Assembly: GCF_014633365.1 (NCBI RefSeq)
Contig: NC_068339.1
Location: forward strand, 33,799,316 to 33,863,315
Length of the DNA: 64,000 nt
Direction of reading: 5' to 3'
Source of the DNA: Diospyros lotus
Lineage: Eukaryota > Streptophyta > Magnoliopsida > Ericales > Ebenaceae
In this document: positions 11,192 through 22,419 of the stretch, piece by piece
Position numbering within the stretch: position 1 is the first letter of the stretch
Layout: every line of letters starts with the position of its first letter
The notes under the pieces: model-generated
Databases searched by the model: none
Told to the model about the DNA's origin: nothing
The model's input: the letters and a program-made list of their open reading frames with translations, nothing else
Translations under genes and position numbers: made by a program

Positions 11192-13071
11192 TGTAATACC
11201 CGAGAAATTTTAAAGGACTCAAGGGTAATTTATCTTAGGGCAAAAATGGAATTTAAGGATAAATTGAGGGTATAACGGTAATTTATTACCGTATGAATAA
11301 TCGAATCGACTGCCGGGAGTGCTCTGGAGCCGAGATGCCAAAGGAAAATTATGTGACATTAATGAGCACCCCGAGATAGGATTTATGGTGTCGAAAGAAA
11401 TGAGATCGGGATCAGTTTTTGATACAGCAAAAAGGCAGCTACCAATTAGGCTGCAAAACTAAATCTTTATAAGAGACTTCTCGAAAGTCAACGGAAGCTT
11501 GAGGAAGCTTCGATTTTTCATGAGGAACAACCCTTCAGAGGTTTCAGGCCGTTTGTCCCAGTTTTTGGGTCGCCCAAGAGGTGTAGGAGAAGCTCGAGGC
11601 TTCGGGTATGGCACCCATGGCCATTTAGAGGTCCGATTGTGGCTATAAATAGCCGAAAGCTTGGCCATGAGGATCGACTGGAAGAGGGCTTCAAGATGGC
11701 ATGGAGAACTCAGATCGCTAGCATGGCCGGTGCCGAAAAAGATGACCGGCGTGTGGGCCACACGTGCTGGTCAACACACGCAACCCACGAGCCAACTCGT
11801 GAGGGCGCGTGAGGCCTCCTAAAATTCTGCAAAAATGTTGAAAAATTCTAGAAAATTATTTTATGGAGGTTCGTGCAAAAAGATTGGGATTTGGGATTCC
11901 CGATGTCTCGATTTCTGCACCAAAGAGCCTTATTTTGTGTGAAAACGCAATATCCGGGTAAGTCCAGTATCTTTCCTTGGAAGTTTATAGTCTATTATGA
12001 ATTGTTGTGAAGATAGATTTGAGGAAATGGTCCCAAGGTATTTATTGGGATTTTTAGAAGGAAAAATGAAAGAAAATGAAGGAAAAAAAGAAATAAATGG
12101 AATATTGAGGATATTTAGTGATTAAATATTATTTTATGATTGAGTTAATCGAGATGATGAGATTGGTGCAACTTTTGAGAGTTGGCACCAGAATCAAGGT
12201 CGAGCACGCATATCGAGGCGGTATGCATTTTTTTTAGGTGTCTTGATCTTTGGGCAAAGGTGAGTGGTATTCTCACAAGAACTTATATTTATGATATGAA
12301 TGCTTATATGCATGTTATTTATGAATGCAATGTTCATTTTGTCATATTGCATGGAAAGTCATGATATTTGCATGGCACGATATTATTGTCATATTGATAT
12401 TTGTGCAAGGGAATGTGATGCCGCCCCTAGAGTGTAGCAGTAATTCTCCTAGGGCATTGAGGGAATAACGTTAGTCTTATCCTATAGAGGTTTAGGATTT
12501 GCCTAAGATTCCTAGTCGGGCTGGTGGGCCTGGGAAGTTACATTAAAGGGCGCAAATGTTATTCATGTCATTGCACGATGCATCATATATATGTTTTTGG
12601 ACTCTCACTAGAAGTTTCATCTTCTAATGGGTTATGCCCCTGGAACATTCAACGTTCCAGTTAAGACTTACAGTTAAGGCAAGGAGCAGGCTGAGGTATG
12701 ACGGCACGTGATGGCGTGGCCGATGGATTCAGCAGGAAATTCTAGTATTTGATTTATTGAGAAATGGCTATGTATTCAAGGTTTCATATGATTAGCCTTA
12801 TTAGAATATTATGGATTCTTCATGTATTAAGACTATTAAAGATATGATGTAATATATGGTACGAATTCTTTATGATATATAATATAAGGTGAATTCAGGT
12901 ATGTACCATATCAGGTTTCAATTGTCGCTTCCGCATTTTTAAAGATTTGCTGGGGGGTTTCCCTTGAGATACAACATTTGATGTATGAGAAATGTAAGGG
13001 AAAAGGGAATATGTATGTATGCGATGGGCCCCAGCTTAGTGGCACGCCCTTCGGTGGGGCGAGGTGTTACA
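11192..13071 (+). mobile_element. Solo LTR with 5-bp target duplication
   Basis: The element starts TGTAATACCCGAGAAATTT and ends ggcgaggtgttACA, typical termini of plant Gypsy LTRs. The flanking 5 bases are tagcc on both sides (11187-11191 and 13072-13076). No primer site or polypurine tract follows, so this is a solo LTR formed by recombination. It shares the palindromic 19-mer (12641-12659) with the LTR at 1-1567. The open frames inside have no recognisable protein content. Confidence 0.85.
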
Positions 13072-13076
13072 TAGCC

Positions 13077-13744
13077 TCTTGAGACTCGATCGATCCCGAT
13101 GGATCAACTTCATTGTGCTCTCCAACATTCATTCATCCTACCGCTATGAGGCGTTTATTGACTGTTAAGTCAAACATAGCCACTAGACCCCCTTAAGCTA
13201 GTTTATTAACCTTTTCCTAGTACTCATTCACCAGTGAATTTACATCTAGCCACTAACGCATTATTCTCCTTATTTCTTCCGTGTGCCAAAATCGTGATGA
13301 TCTCTAGTAGCTCGGGGGCAGCCAGACTATTAGCCATCTACTCTCAAAATTATCCACCTTCTATGGCCAGTCCCCAAATAGTTTAACCTTAATAGTTATT
13401 TTCTAGAGAGTCACAAATTCTTTATCTTCCCTTATGGTCTAGATGTGGTAAAAGCAGCAAAGTAAATTAGGCCAACACCAACATCTCTTCTTCCAAAAAT
13501 TGCATCCCAACAAGGTGCAGTGGAAGCCTGAGCCCCCTCTTAAGCTATCCAAATGAATCGCTATCCCTCCTCCTGCAATTGTGGCTGTAAGTTTTGTCAC
13601 CTTAAGACCCATTGGTTTCCATGATTTTAGAATATGGTAAGACCACGCAATGCCATTAACAATCTCGCCTTTTAGTATCATGGCTTGTAACCTAGGGGAA
13701 ATCGTAATTTCAGCAAGAGGTTGGGAAGAAGCCATTGGGGGTTT
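13077..13744. other. Unassigned sequence with an antisense 115-codon frame
   Basis: A minus-strand frame at 13439-13786 is open but matches no family that I recognise, and has no start context or neighbouring exon support. It lies between LTR pieces and is more likely a decayed retroelement than a gene. Confidence 0.3.
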
Positions 13745-14508
13745 TAGCTCGAAGTATTTTAGAAGGGAAAAAGTCTTTGGGAGCAAGGAGTCTTTTGGAG
13801 ACTAAGAGTCTTTGGAGAACTAGAAAGAGTGCGAAGTCTCTGGGAGGATCGAAAGACTTTTTGAGTGCTTTGAATGATTAACTCTTCAGGAGGAAAGGCA
13901 GAAATATGACCCATGGGGGACCACCGCTTATGAGTTTTCAAAATCCCCCGAAGACTCTTCCTTGATGACTCATGTCTAGTAATCAATTCGGGCCAGCCCA
14001 TGTCCTAATTATCAAGTATCAGGCACCCATATTTTACTTTTCTCTTTGCCTTGCAGCCAAAGACAGGAGTGGGGAGCCATTATTATGGGGTGCCTTACAA
14101 AAATCAAAGCCCAAAAACCCCCAAAATTAGAGAAGTATCCTGAAATGATCGGATGACCTCGAAGAGTGTCCTGGGGCAAAAGCCCCCCGGAGCCTTCGAA
14201 AAGTCTCTTGGACAGTCAAGGCTCAGCATCGCATAGCCCAGAGACCCACTCAAAGTTTTCAAGGCCCAAGTTAATCGATGGCTCTCAAGAGTCTTTGAAT
14301 GTACTCAGAGAATACTCATTGGGCACTTTCACCTTGAAGATACTCCAGGCCCTCTAGCTTTGCTCGGTGCATCTCCCCTGGAGAGTCGGGAGACTATCAC
14401 TTGCATACCGCATGCTATGTGGACCCCACCATCAAGTGTTTATAAATACCCGCTTATTCTAAGGCAAACAGGCCTTTTTGGCCAAATCCCTTTCGGGACC
14501 TTTCTCAG

Positions 14509-14539
<31 letters not shown>

Positions 14540-14940
14540 ACCTCAGTCCTGAAGACTAAGACTCTGAAACCTAAATAACTCATCAAAAGACTACTCCCCC
14601 GAAGACTCCTAAAAGACACCCAGACATACATCTGCATGTACATTCCACTTACAAACATCTGTGTCTGATTTAGGCATTAGAGGGCCCACATGAGGAAGAT
14701 CCTCGCATACCTTCTTACTATCTTTGTGTTGTAGACTCCATCAGTGCCATTGCCCCAAAGACCCACAAGACTCCCCCGAAGACTCTCCTGGGGTAGCATC
14801 CCTAAAGACTCCGAAGACTTATCCTGGGACCCCTGAATCCTTAGCTCTCCTAAACAACAGATCAAGCCCAGATTATGTTGATCCTCTAGTGGCATCCTGG
14901 ACTTTATTGTTCTCCCAACGACTCTGCATTGGCTATTCCC
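13745..14940 (+). mobile_element. Probable Gypsy LTR
   Basis: A TATA-like box (tataaatacc, 14441-14450) precedes a CT microsatellite (about 14508-14538) and a downstream sequence ctgatttaggcattagaggg that resembles the post-TATA part of Gypsy LTRs. Many scattered copies of a word near gaagactct occur throughout. Exact termini were not resolved, so the borders are approximate. The several short frames on both strands are not gene-like. Confidence 0.45.
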
Positions 14941-15279
14941 TAAGATAAAGAAATTCAATTGTTATAATTAGACAACAACAACAATAATGATCAATTTAAT
15001 CCAAATCAAATTCTAATAACCAATTTAACACTCCAAAGAATAGTAAATAATTTTTTTAATCTTTTTTTTTTATCTCTTTTTAACGTTTAATGCATATCTA
15101 AACACAATATTAATTTCTACCATTAGTCTACCGTGATTTTGAGAGCAAATATTTAACATAATAATAATATTATATCATCATACTAAAATGATATCATGGT
15201 TCAATAATATCATGCGATATTTTTATAATTTAAATACATGATTGATCTTGTCTAGATACAACAATAATTTTTATAGATT

Positions 15280-16569
15280 GGGGAATCATCTTCAAGACAT
15301 TAGGACTTTATAAAAAAGAACACGATCAAAGGGTGTCAGACATTCTTTGCGCAAACAAAAATATTGTGAATAGAGAAAATCCTTTTCTTCTAATAATTTA
15401 AAAGCATCAATAATTCTCAATGCATACTCCAACATTAAATAAGTGGAGTTTCACCTTGTTGGCACATCCAAGCCCATAAGAGCTTTTTTTTTTTTTTTAC
15501 TAGTATTTTTCACACAACTTTTGAATCTTTTCAATCTTGAAGGAGAAGCTCTAACATATCTAACTGCATTACGTACAACAATAATAGAGAAATTCAATTT
15601 CTTTAAGCCATCACTCACTACCAAGTTTAGAATATGAGCTGAACACTTCACGTGTAAGAATTCCCCATCACAAACAACACTTTTCCAAATCTATAATCTT
15701 TTTTTCATGTGTGTGATAGGCTCATTGTTAGAAGTAGCATTATCTATTGTGATTGTGAAAACCTTCTCAATACCCCATTGTTTCAAACATGTCTCAATTG
15801 CTTTACCAATTGTCTCTCCCTTATGATTTGTAATTTGACAAAAGTTTAAGATTCTTTTTTGCATTTCCCATCCAAAATCTATAAAATGAGCTGTAAGCAC
15901 CATATAATTGATATTTTGAATTAAAGTCCATGTATCAGTGGTAAGGGAGACTCTTTGTGAATTCTTAAAAAAAAATGACTTCAACTTTTTCTTCTCATCA
16001 TTGTAAAGACTAATTATATCCCTAGCAATTGTAGTGCGAGAAGAAGGATCAAACTTAGGGCATACAGTACTAAAAAATAATCTAAAACCTTCTTGCTCCA
16101 CAAACCGAAATGGCACTTTATCAATAACAATCATTTTGACATATGCAATCCTGCAAGCTGCCTGACTAAATCCCACAGCCAGAAGATTATTACCTGCAAC
16201 ACTTTCATCCGTATTGTCACTATTCTTTTGAAAACGTAAAATCTTCTACTTCTTATCTTTTAATCTATAAGGATTCTTCTTACATTGATTGTTTTCATGG
16301 TTCCAAAGAGTACTTGTCCCATTTTTTCTACTATCACTTGCATAATCTTTACCATAATAGTTGCACACAACTCTAGGGTCAGAAGGGTCATTCTCATTTT
16401 TTGTAAAGTGATCCCATACTTCAGATAGTTGCCTATGTTTTTTTTCCACAACTTTGGCTTTAAATTTAGGAGGCAATAGGTGTTTAAAACCACTACTTGA
16501 ATCATGGGTATTGACCATTTCATTGAGGTTCCTCGCAAATGAAGGATTGGTGCTACTATCTTCTTCCAT
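15280..16569 (-). pseudogene. hAT transposase pseudogene with BED finger
   Basis: The minus strand encodes an almost continuous hAT-superfamily transposase (zf-BED / ricesleeper type) from Met at 16569. Residues about 45-100 form a BED-like zinc finger (VWDHFTK...CNYYGKDYA...LWNH), but the second cysteine of the usual C-X2-C is replaced by Tyr. The RNase H-like core follows, with SLTTDTWT and a FTITIDNATSNNE block, then KCSAHILNLVVSDGL and a LDVPTR block. In-frame stops interrupt it near 16245, near 15690 and near 15457 (the usual Trp after LDVPTR is TGA), and the C-terminal dimerisation part is missing. Apart from these stops the frame is open for about 430 codons, so it decayed fairly recently. 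Confidence 0.85.
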
Positions 16570-17360
16570 CTAACAATCACAACATTGAAAACATATTCAC
16601 ATACCACACAAACACAAAAACACTAAAATAATTGATGTTAGAGACACCATATGACATCTTCATACACGTGCACATGGTTCTTAGGATACAAATGTTGAAG
16701 TGGACAGCATAAACCAGTTATGAATTAATAGTCCAAGAGGCCTAGCATACTTATATTTCATGTATTGGTCTAAGGCTGCATATCAACGCTAGTATACTTA
16801 AGGACAAAATAAATGGATGAAGAGCTCACCAATGAAACAAATGAATCAGTAGCTTATCCATTGTCAATAGATGGAAAATTTTCAAATATACTATTAAAAA
16901 GATGCACTCATTTAAATTTCTTAAATAAAACACACAAGAACGATAGATTCTTTAGGAGAAAGTGCAAAGGATTGAATTAGCGTAGCATATAAAAAATGAA
17001 GAAAGCAAGTCTACCATGAGTTATATTCCTTTTTGCACAAATTCAAAGATTAGATTGTTGCATTAACAATCAACTAAAGATTTCATCTATATCTATATTT
17101 CACCAAGATATGAAAAGTCCTCAAAATAGTGAATTATTAGGAAATATGATTCTATCAAATACCAAGAGGGGAAAAAAGCGAACGAGCATTTCGAAAATAC
17201 AACAGTAAGTACCAATCCTAAAAGAAGCCCAATTTGCAGACTTATAGAAACTCCAAGATTTGCAAAACCCAGACAAAAGAAACAGATTGCTCTTTGAATA
17301 TATATAAAAAATAGATCTACAAATCCCCATGAATATATATAATCATACATGCATACATCT
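16570..17360. other. No gene seen
   Basis: AT-rich sequence between the transposase pseudogene and the next LTR. A minus-strand frame at 17093-17350 is rich in hydrophobic residues but has no supporting features. Possibly the remaining flank of the hAT element. Confidence 0.3.
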
Positions 17361-18055
17361 TGTCACAACCTCGAATTTAGGAGGCCGCAACTAGAAATTT
17401 AAATAAAAATACCTTCTATTTTCCTCACTATTCTTTTACATAACAAAAACGCAGCGATCACAACATGGTCACTCTCATACATAATTCAACTAAAAGCTCC
17501 TAGTGAGGATTACAACATTAGATCTCTTGCCCTAGCACATCCCAAGAATCTTCGCGGTCGGGATGACCTTGTACGCAACTCCTAAACATAGACCCCCTTA
17601 GGCCCTTGGGCTCCTCTTGCCCACCCACACACCTACCTGGAATGATGCAACAACAAGGGTGAGTCACAAGACTCAACAAGCATAAGAAGAAAGGCATTAG
17701 GCCTAAACTAAAACTTTCCCTACATCCTATGCATTTTCATGCCAATGTAGTAACATAACATGCCATGTACCATACGTGCTTCTGCCCTGAATGCATAACA
17801 TAAAGTAACTTTCACATAAATGGTATTTGGGGCCCACATAAGATACACACATTGGCGCTCAAATTCCACATACAAACCTGATAGCAACCCAATATAGGCT
17901 ATCATAACATTATGCTTGACATGCCTTTTATCACCTTATTTAGCTTTTCCTGTCATTCAACAATTAGTTTTTCCTGTCATTCATAACATGCCTTTTCCTA
18001 TCATCATACCATGTTTTTCCTGTCATTAACATCTTTCATCATTATAACATGCTAC

Positions 18056-18181
18056 ATACCACAAGTTCGACATGTAACCCACTCGAGCTTGAAACATATA
18101 CCACGAGTCCGACCCCTAACCCACTTAAGCTTGAAACATATACCACGAGTTCGGCCCCTGGCCCACTCAAGCTTGAAACAT
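18056..18181 (+). repeat. 42-bp tandem repeat, three copies
   Basis: Three consecutive 42-bp units begin at 18056, 18098 and 18140. Each starts ataccac(g/a)agt and ends aagcttgaaacat or a close variant. Confidence 0.9.
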
Positions 18182-19434
18182 GATCTTTATCACATCATTA
18201 AACATTTTTTATCCTTCGTAGCCACTCTTGCTCACCATGCAATGCAACACATAAGAAATACAATGGCTTTTGCAGCATAAATGTGATGACAAGACCCCCA
18301 TAAACCAAGCATCAGGTCATGTTATGACCACATAGGAACACACACATGCGAAATGCTCTAAATGCATATGCTCACCTAGAATACCCAAGTTGGCTCTTAG
18401 ACCAACTAGGTCATGCCAATGTGCACACATCCCCACACACACAAAGCATGTCCCCTAAATGAATGCAACCCAATCCCTATGCATCACACAATATCATGAT
18501 ATGTATAAAGTCAAGGTGGGTGAATGGTAGTTCCAGCTTACCTTGCCCATCTCTAGCTTATCGCAACAACTAATGACTAGAGCTCATACATCTAGCCATT
18601 AGCTACCATAACTCGCGGTTGACAGTCAGTAGCTTTGTACCCCACGCCCTAAACCACTTACCAACAACATTAACTTATACATTAAACTTAGCATGACATA
18701 ACATTTCCCATGACTCTTCCTGTACTGTTTCCATTAAGACTATTGCATGACTCCATAAACTCATCTCATGCACTTAATAAACTTTCTTTTTGCTTAAACC
18801 CTTTTTACATCAACATTCACAAGTTATAACTCATCATACTTGAAAAGCCAGACTGTACCCATATATCCTTTTCTTGCAAGATGATACAATATCTTGCATA
18901 CGCTTGAACCTAGCCAAGAAACATCATTCCCAAAGAATAATAGGGTGAGCTAAACCCTATTTTCATGCTCAACAGGGAGGTTATAACGAAGTCAAGAAAA
19001 ATAGAAGATAAACTCATGGATCTTGCGGTATTTAAATGTAAAGGAGAGGAGAATGAGCTTGCCTTAAACTTCGCGTTTGACAATCTTCTCCTACTTTTCT
19101 TCCTTCCTTTCCTCTTAACCTTCGTTGCTGACTATTTCCTTCTTCTTTCCCAGATCTCCTCTGAACTCCTTCTTCTTCTAGTTTCAACCACTGCCAAGAT
19201 TTTTCTTCTAATCTCTCCCTCTGGCCAAGACTTCCTCTTATTTATAGCCTACTCACGACTACATCCTCGCCATGCCTCACCATCACTCTAATTAATTTAC
19301 ACAATGATTAGGTAAGCGAAACCCACTACCACCCATTCCTTCCTTGATTTCTCCATGCCCTAGCACTCATTAATGCTAAGCCGGAACCAAAGAGACGAAA
19401 AGAAGGAATGCGAGAAAACGAGACGTGTAGCCCA

Positions 19435-19800
19435 TATCCAGATGCTTCAAGGCTATCCGAATGCTATCTTGCTTCCTTTGTGAGTGATATCCGAATAGAA
19501 TCCCTCATATTCAAATACGACTCCTCCTCTTTGTCTCACATATTCGAATACAACTCCCCATATCTGAATATGCATCTTGGCATATTCGGATGCCCCTCAA
19601 GCTATCCGAACAAGCTTTCCTCTTCTTCTCTCACATATCTGAATGAGGCTTAGCATATCCGAATGCATAACCTCATATATCCAAATACTCCTTACTCCAT
19701 TCAGATACATACATTTTTCTTTTCATTTGACATATCTGAATACCTTCCCTAGCATATCTAAATAAGCCTTCCTTTTTCCTTCTCAAATATCTAAATGTCG
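19435..19800 (+). repeat. Dispersed array of an 11-13 base motif
   Basis: At least a dozen variants of catatccgaatg occur at irregular spacing of about 15-40 bases (for example near 19450, 19490, 19545, 19560, 19585, 19630, 19655, 19735). They are not a regular tandem repeat. Confidence 0.75.
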
Positions 19801-19808
19801 GTCCGTCA

Positions 19809-20722
19809 CCAAATTATTTATAGATTATGACACAATAGTTGGTAATTGATTAATGTTAAGAGTAGCCAAAGAATTGAGCCTTTGGTTTAACATTTGCAAG
19901 ATAGGGAGTTAGGATTACATAGGGCAATCTTGGAACAAACCTTTGATGCTCTAGTTAATAAAGAATTCAATAGAAAATAATTGATAACAAATAAGTAAAG
20001 AAAAAGTACAAGAGTGGTAGGGTTGTCAACATTAAGAAATCCTAGTGAAAAATTGATCGAAGATATGAACTATGATATTCCATATTTGAAGATATTAAAA
20101 AAATTCCAAGGTATGAGAGATGTCCTTTATAGGCTATGAGGGTATTGCTAGAATTTTGAAATACAATTAGTTTGATCTTATTTCCTTGATAAGGCTTATC
20201 TTCTACTTAGATTCAATCTGCCTTTTAATATAGTGTTTATTTTCTAACTACATTTGATTCACTCTTTTATCTTCTACTTAAATTCACTCTTTTTAGGATT
20301 CAACTTAATTTACAGATAAAATATGTTGGAGAATATCCCATGATGTAATTACCCACTAAGAAATGTAGGTTACTAGGCTTGACTAAGATTGAAAACCCTG
20401 GCCACGATGTTAAGGTGACACAATTTTTGGACATTGTCAAAAGTCCCCCTTTTCCTTAGTTCAAGGTGATTAAATAGAGGAACTAGAAAAAGCATTGTCC
20501 CTCCCACTAGATTATAAGCTTTGAAATCTGATACACTTGGTTCAAAATGAAAATATTTGAGGTTTCAAATCACGATACAGAGATGAAGTTATCACACTTG
20601 GGCTATATATAAAAAAGTTCGAGACATGATGGTTTATTACACTTGAGATGTATAAAGAATTTTGATGTGTAAGGTTTATCATGCTCCATATATGAAAAGT
20701 TCAAGGATTTGATGTCTGTTAC
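19809..20722. other. No gene seen
   Basis: AT-rich intergenic sequence without recognisable coding or repeats. Confidence 0.4.
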
Positions 20723-20730
20723 ACTCATGC

Positions 20731-21685
20731 CCACTGTTGTTAAATTGTGATCCTACACGCATGATTTTACGATTTTATGTGTCAAAGACTTCCAAATGAT
20801 TGAACGTGATTATAAAATTGGAGTTGAGGTAAAATTAGAGTGAATCTCAATTTAAATCCTTAAAATCATTGAAATCGCGATTGCGAGTTGAATTGCGATT
20901 TCAACAATTTTATTTTTTGCTCATTAGAAGCTTAGAGATTATTAAGGTTTTGCAATCTGAATCGAGGATTCCCATCTACGAAGTGCTCTACGATTCACCT
21001 TTTGTTACCATTGATTGACTTGATTCACCTTTTGTTACCATTGATTGACTTGATTCACTTTTTGCCACTATCGATTGACTCAATTCACACATGAATTAAC
21101 GTCGTGTCGACGTGTTGCCATCGGTGCTACTATTCCTTTCTTTTCTCTGATGCCGTGTCATTGTTCCCTACCATTCCTCCCCGTGCAACATAATTGGTGC
21201 TCGATGCCACCATTTCCTTCCATGCAACTTGAATGTCATTCCCTACTATATTGTCTATCCCTACTGTTCCCTTTCGTGCAACACTATTGGTACTCGGTGA
21301 TGCCATTATTGTAAGTTGATAACAACTCCATTTGCTTGGTGTCACAGTTATTTTTTTCGATTTAGCTTAAAGCCCGTAATATTAGCTAGGTAGGTGTGCC
21401 GTATACCATTTTTGTTCTTTTGCAATTTGTTAGCCTAACATGCAATTGGTTTTTGAAATAGATACATGGTTTTTATTTATGATGAAGAATATTAATAAAG
21501 TTGCCACAATCAGATTATTAAATAATATTAATTCATTTTTTTATAAATTTATGTTATTATAAACATATATTTTCATAAATTAAAGAGTATTTTTAATTAT
21601 CTTTAAAATTTTAAGATTCGATTTTACGATATAATTTTATGAACCCTCATTCAGTCTCATTTAAAATCTCGATTTTAACAACTTT
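20731..21685. mobile_element. Non-autonomous hAT-like element with 8-bp target duplication
   Basis: Perfect 8-bp copies of actcatgc flank the element (20723-20730 and 21686-21693). The ends are imperfect inverted repeats built on (a/t)GTTGTTAAA and TTTAACAAC, and a second inverted match (attttacga near 20762 and 21630) lies inside. No transposase. A 30-bp tandem repeat lies in the interior. Confidence 0.65.
20992..21090 (+). repeat. 30-bp tandem repeat, about 3.3 copies
   Basis: Units start at 20992, 21022 and 21052 (gattcaccttttgttaccat followed by tgattgactt); the third unit and the partial fourth have diverged. Confidence 0.9.
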
Positions 21686-21693
21686 ACTCATGC

Positions 21694-22334
21694 TACGTAC
21701 ACATGCATACAAAGATACCATCATTTTCTGTCTCTAGAAATTATCAACATTTTGGAATCACAATTCCAATATCTTCTTATTCTAGAATCATATTGGGAGA
21801 TAAAATGAGAGAAGAGATGTGTGTGTGAGAGAGAGAAAACGGGAGGGGGGAAGGGAGGACGAAAATAGATTATAGCATGGGTGGTAGTTAATGCGTGACG
21901 GAGAGGGTTTTTGTGGCTTCAAAAATGGAAAAATAATAAAAGAGAAAATCAGATAAAAAAAGAGACAAATTAGGGCTATAGTCTAGATAAAAATATTGAT
22001 AGTTAGTGTTCAATAAGATGTGACGATAATAATTATTAGTAATTATTAATGTCAATTAACAATAGTCGTCTTTTGTTAGAGACGATCATAGTAGCATGGC
22101 ATGGGCGAGTATGAATGATGATTAATTTTTATTGTTTGTTCTTTGTTTTTATTTTATTTAAATTTTATCTTTTAGTTTTTTAATTAACATAATTTAATTT
22201 TATTAGGATATAAGTTACAGCGTATGAAAGTTAACCTCCAAGAATTTCGAAAATCAGTTACTAAACTTTAAAAGAATATTTTTGCTAATAATTCAACGTG
22301 GGTGCAATTGTTTGGCGAACGGACTTTAACCCCT
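21694..22334. other. Upstream intergenic region of MPP10
   Basis: AT-rich sequence with a short GA tract at about 21825-21860. No coding or clear transposon ends are seen. Confidence 0.4.
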
Positions 22335-22359
22335 AAAACCCTAAATCCTACGTAGCCCA
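22335..22359 (+). promoter_or_regulatory. Telo-box and site II-type element
   Basis: aaaaccctaaa (22335-22345) contains the telo-box AAACCCTAA, and agccca (22354-22359) is the reverse complement of the site II core TGGGCT. They lie about 60-85 bases before the MPP10 start codon. In plants this pair is characteristic of ribosomal-protein and ribosome-biogenesis promoters, which agrees with the gene identity. Function here is inferred. Confidence 0.65.
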
Positions 22360-22419
22360 GGGCAGGCATAGTCGGATACCATCTTCTTCGTCTCCGTCAG
22401 GCTTCCTCGTCACGAAGCC

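Larger units (their letters stand above)
17361..19808 (-). mobile_element. Antisense Gypsy-like LTR
   Basis: On the minus strand the 3' terminus is ggttgtgACA at 17361. The middle is homologous, in opposite orientation, to the solo LTR at 57368-59919: the gggtacaaag...actgactgtc block lies at about 18600-18650 here and about 58725-58750 there. It contains a 42-bp minisatellite and an array of short motifs. The right border near 19808 is uncertain and I found no target duplication. Confidence 0.6.

Noticed and set aside
13439..13786. 115-codon antisense frame
   Set aside because: No recognisable domain and located between LTR fragments.
17093..17350. 85-codon antisense frame with transmembrane-like segments
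   Set aside because: AT-rich sequence, no start context, no homologous family and no neighbouring exon.
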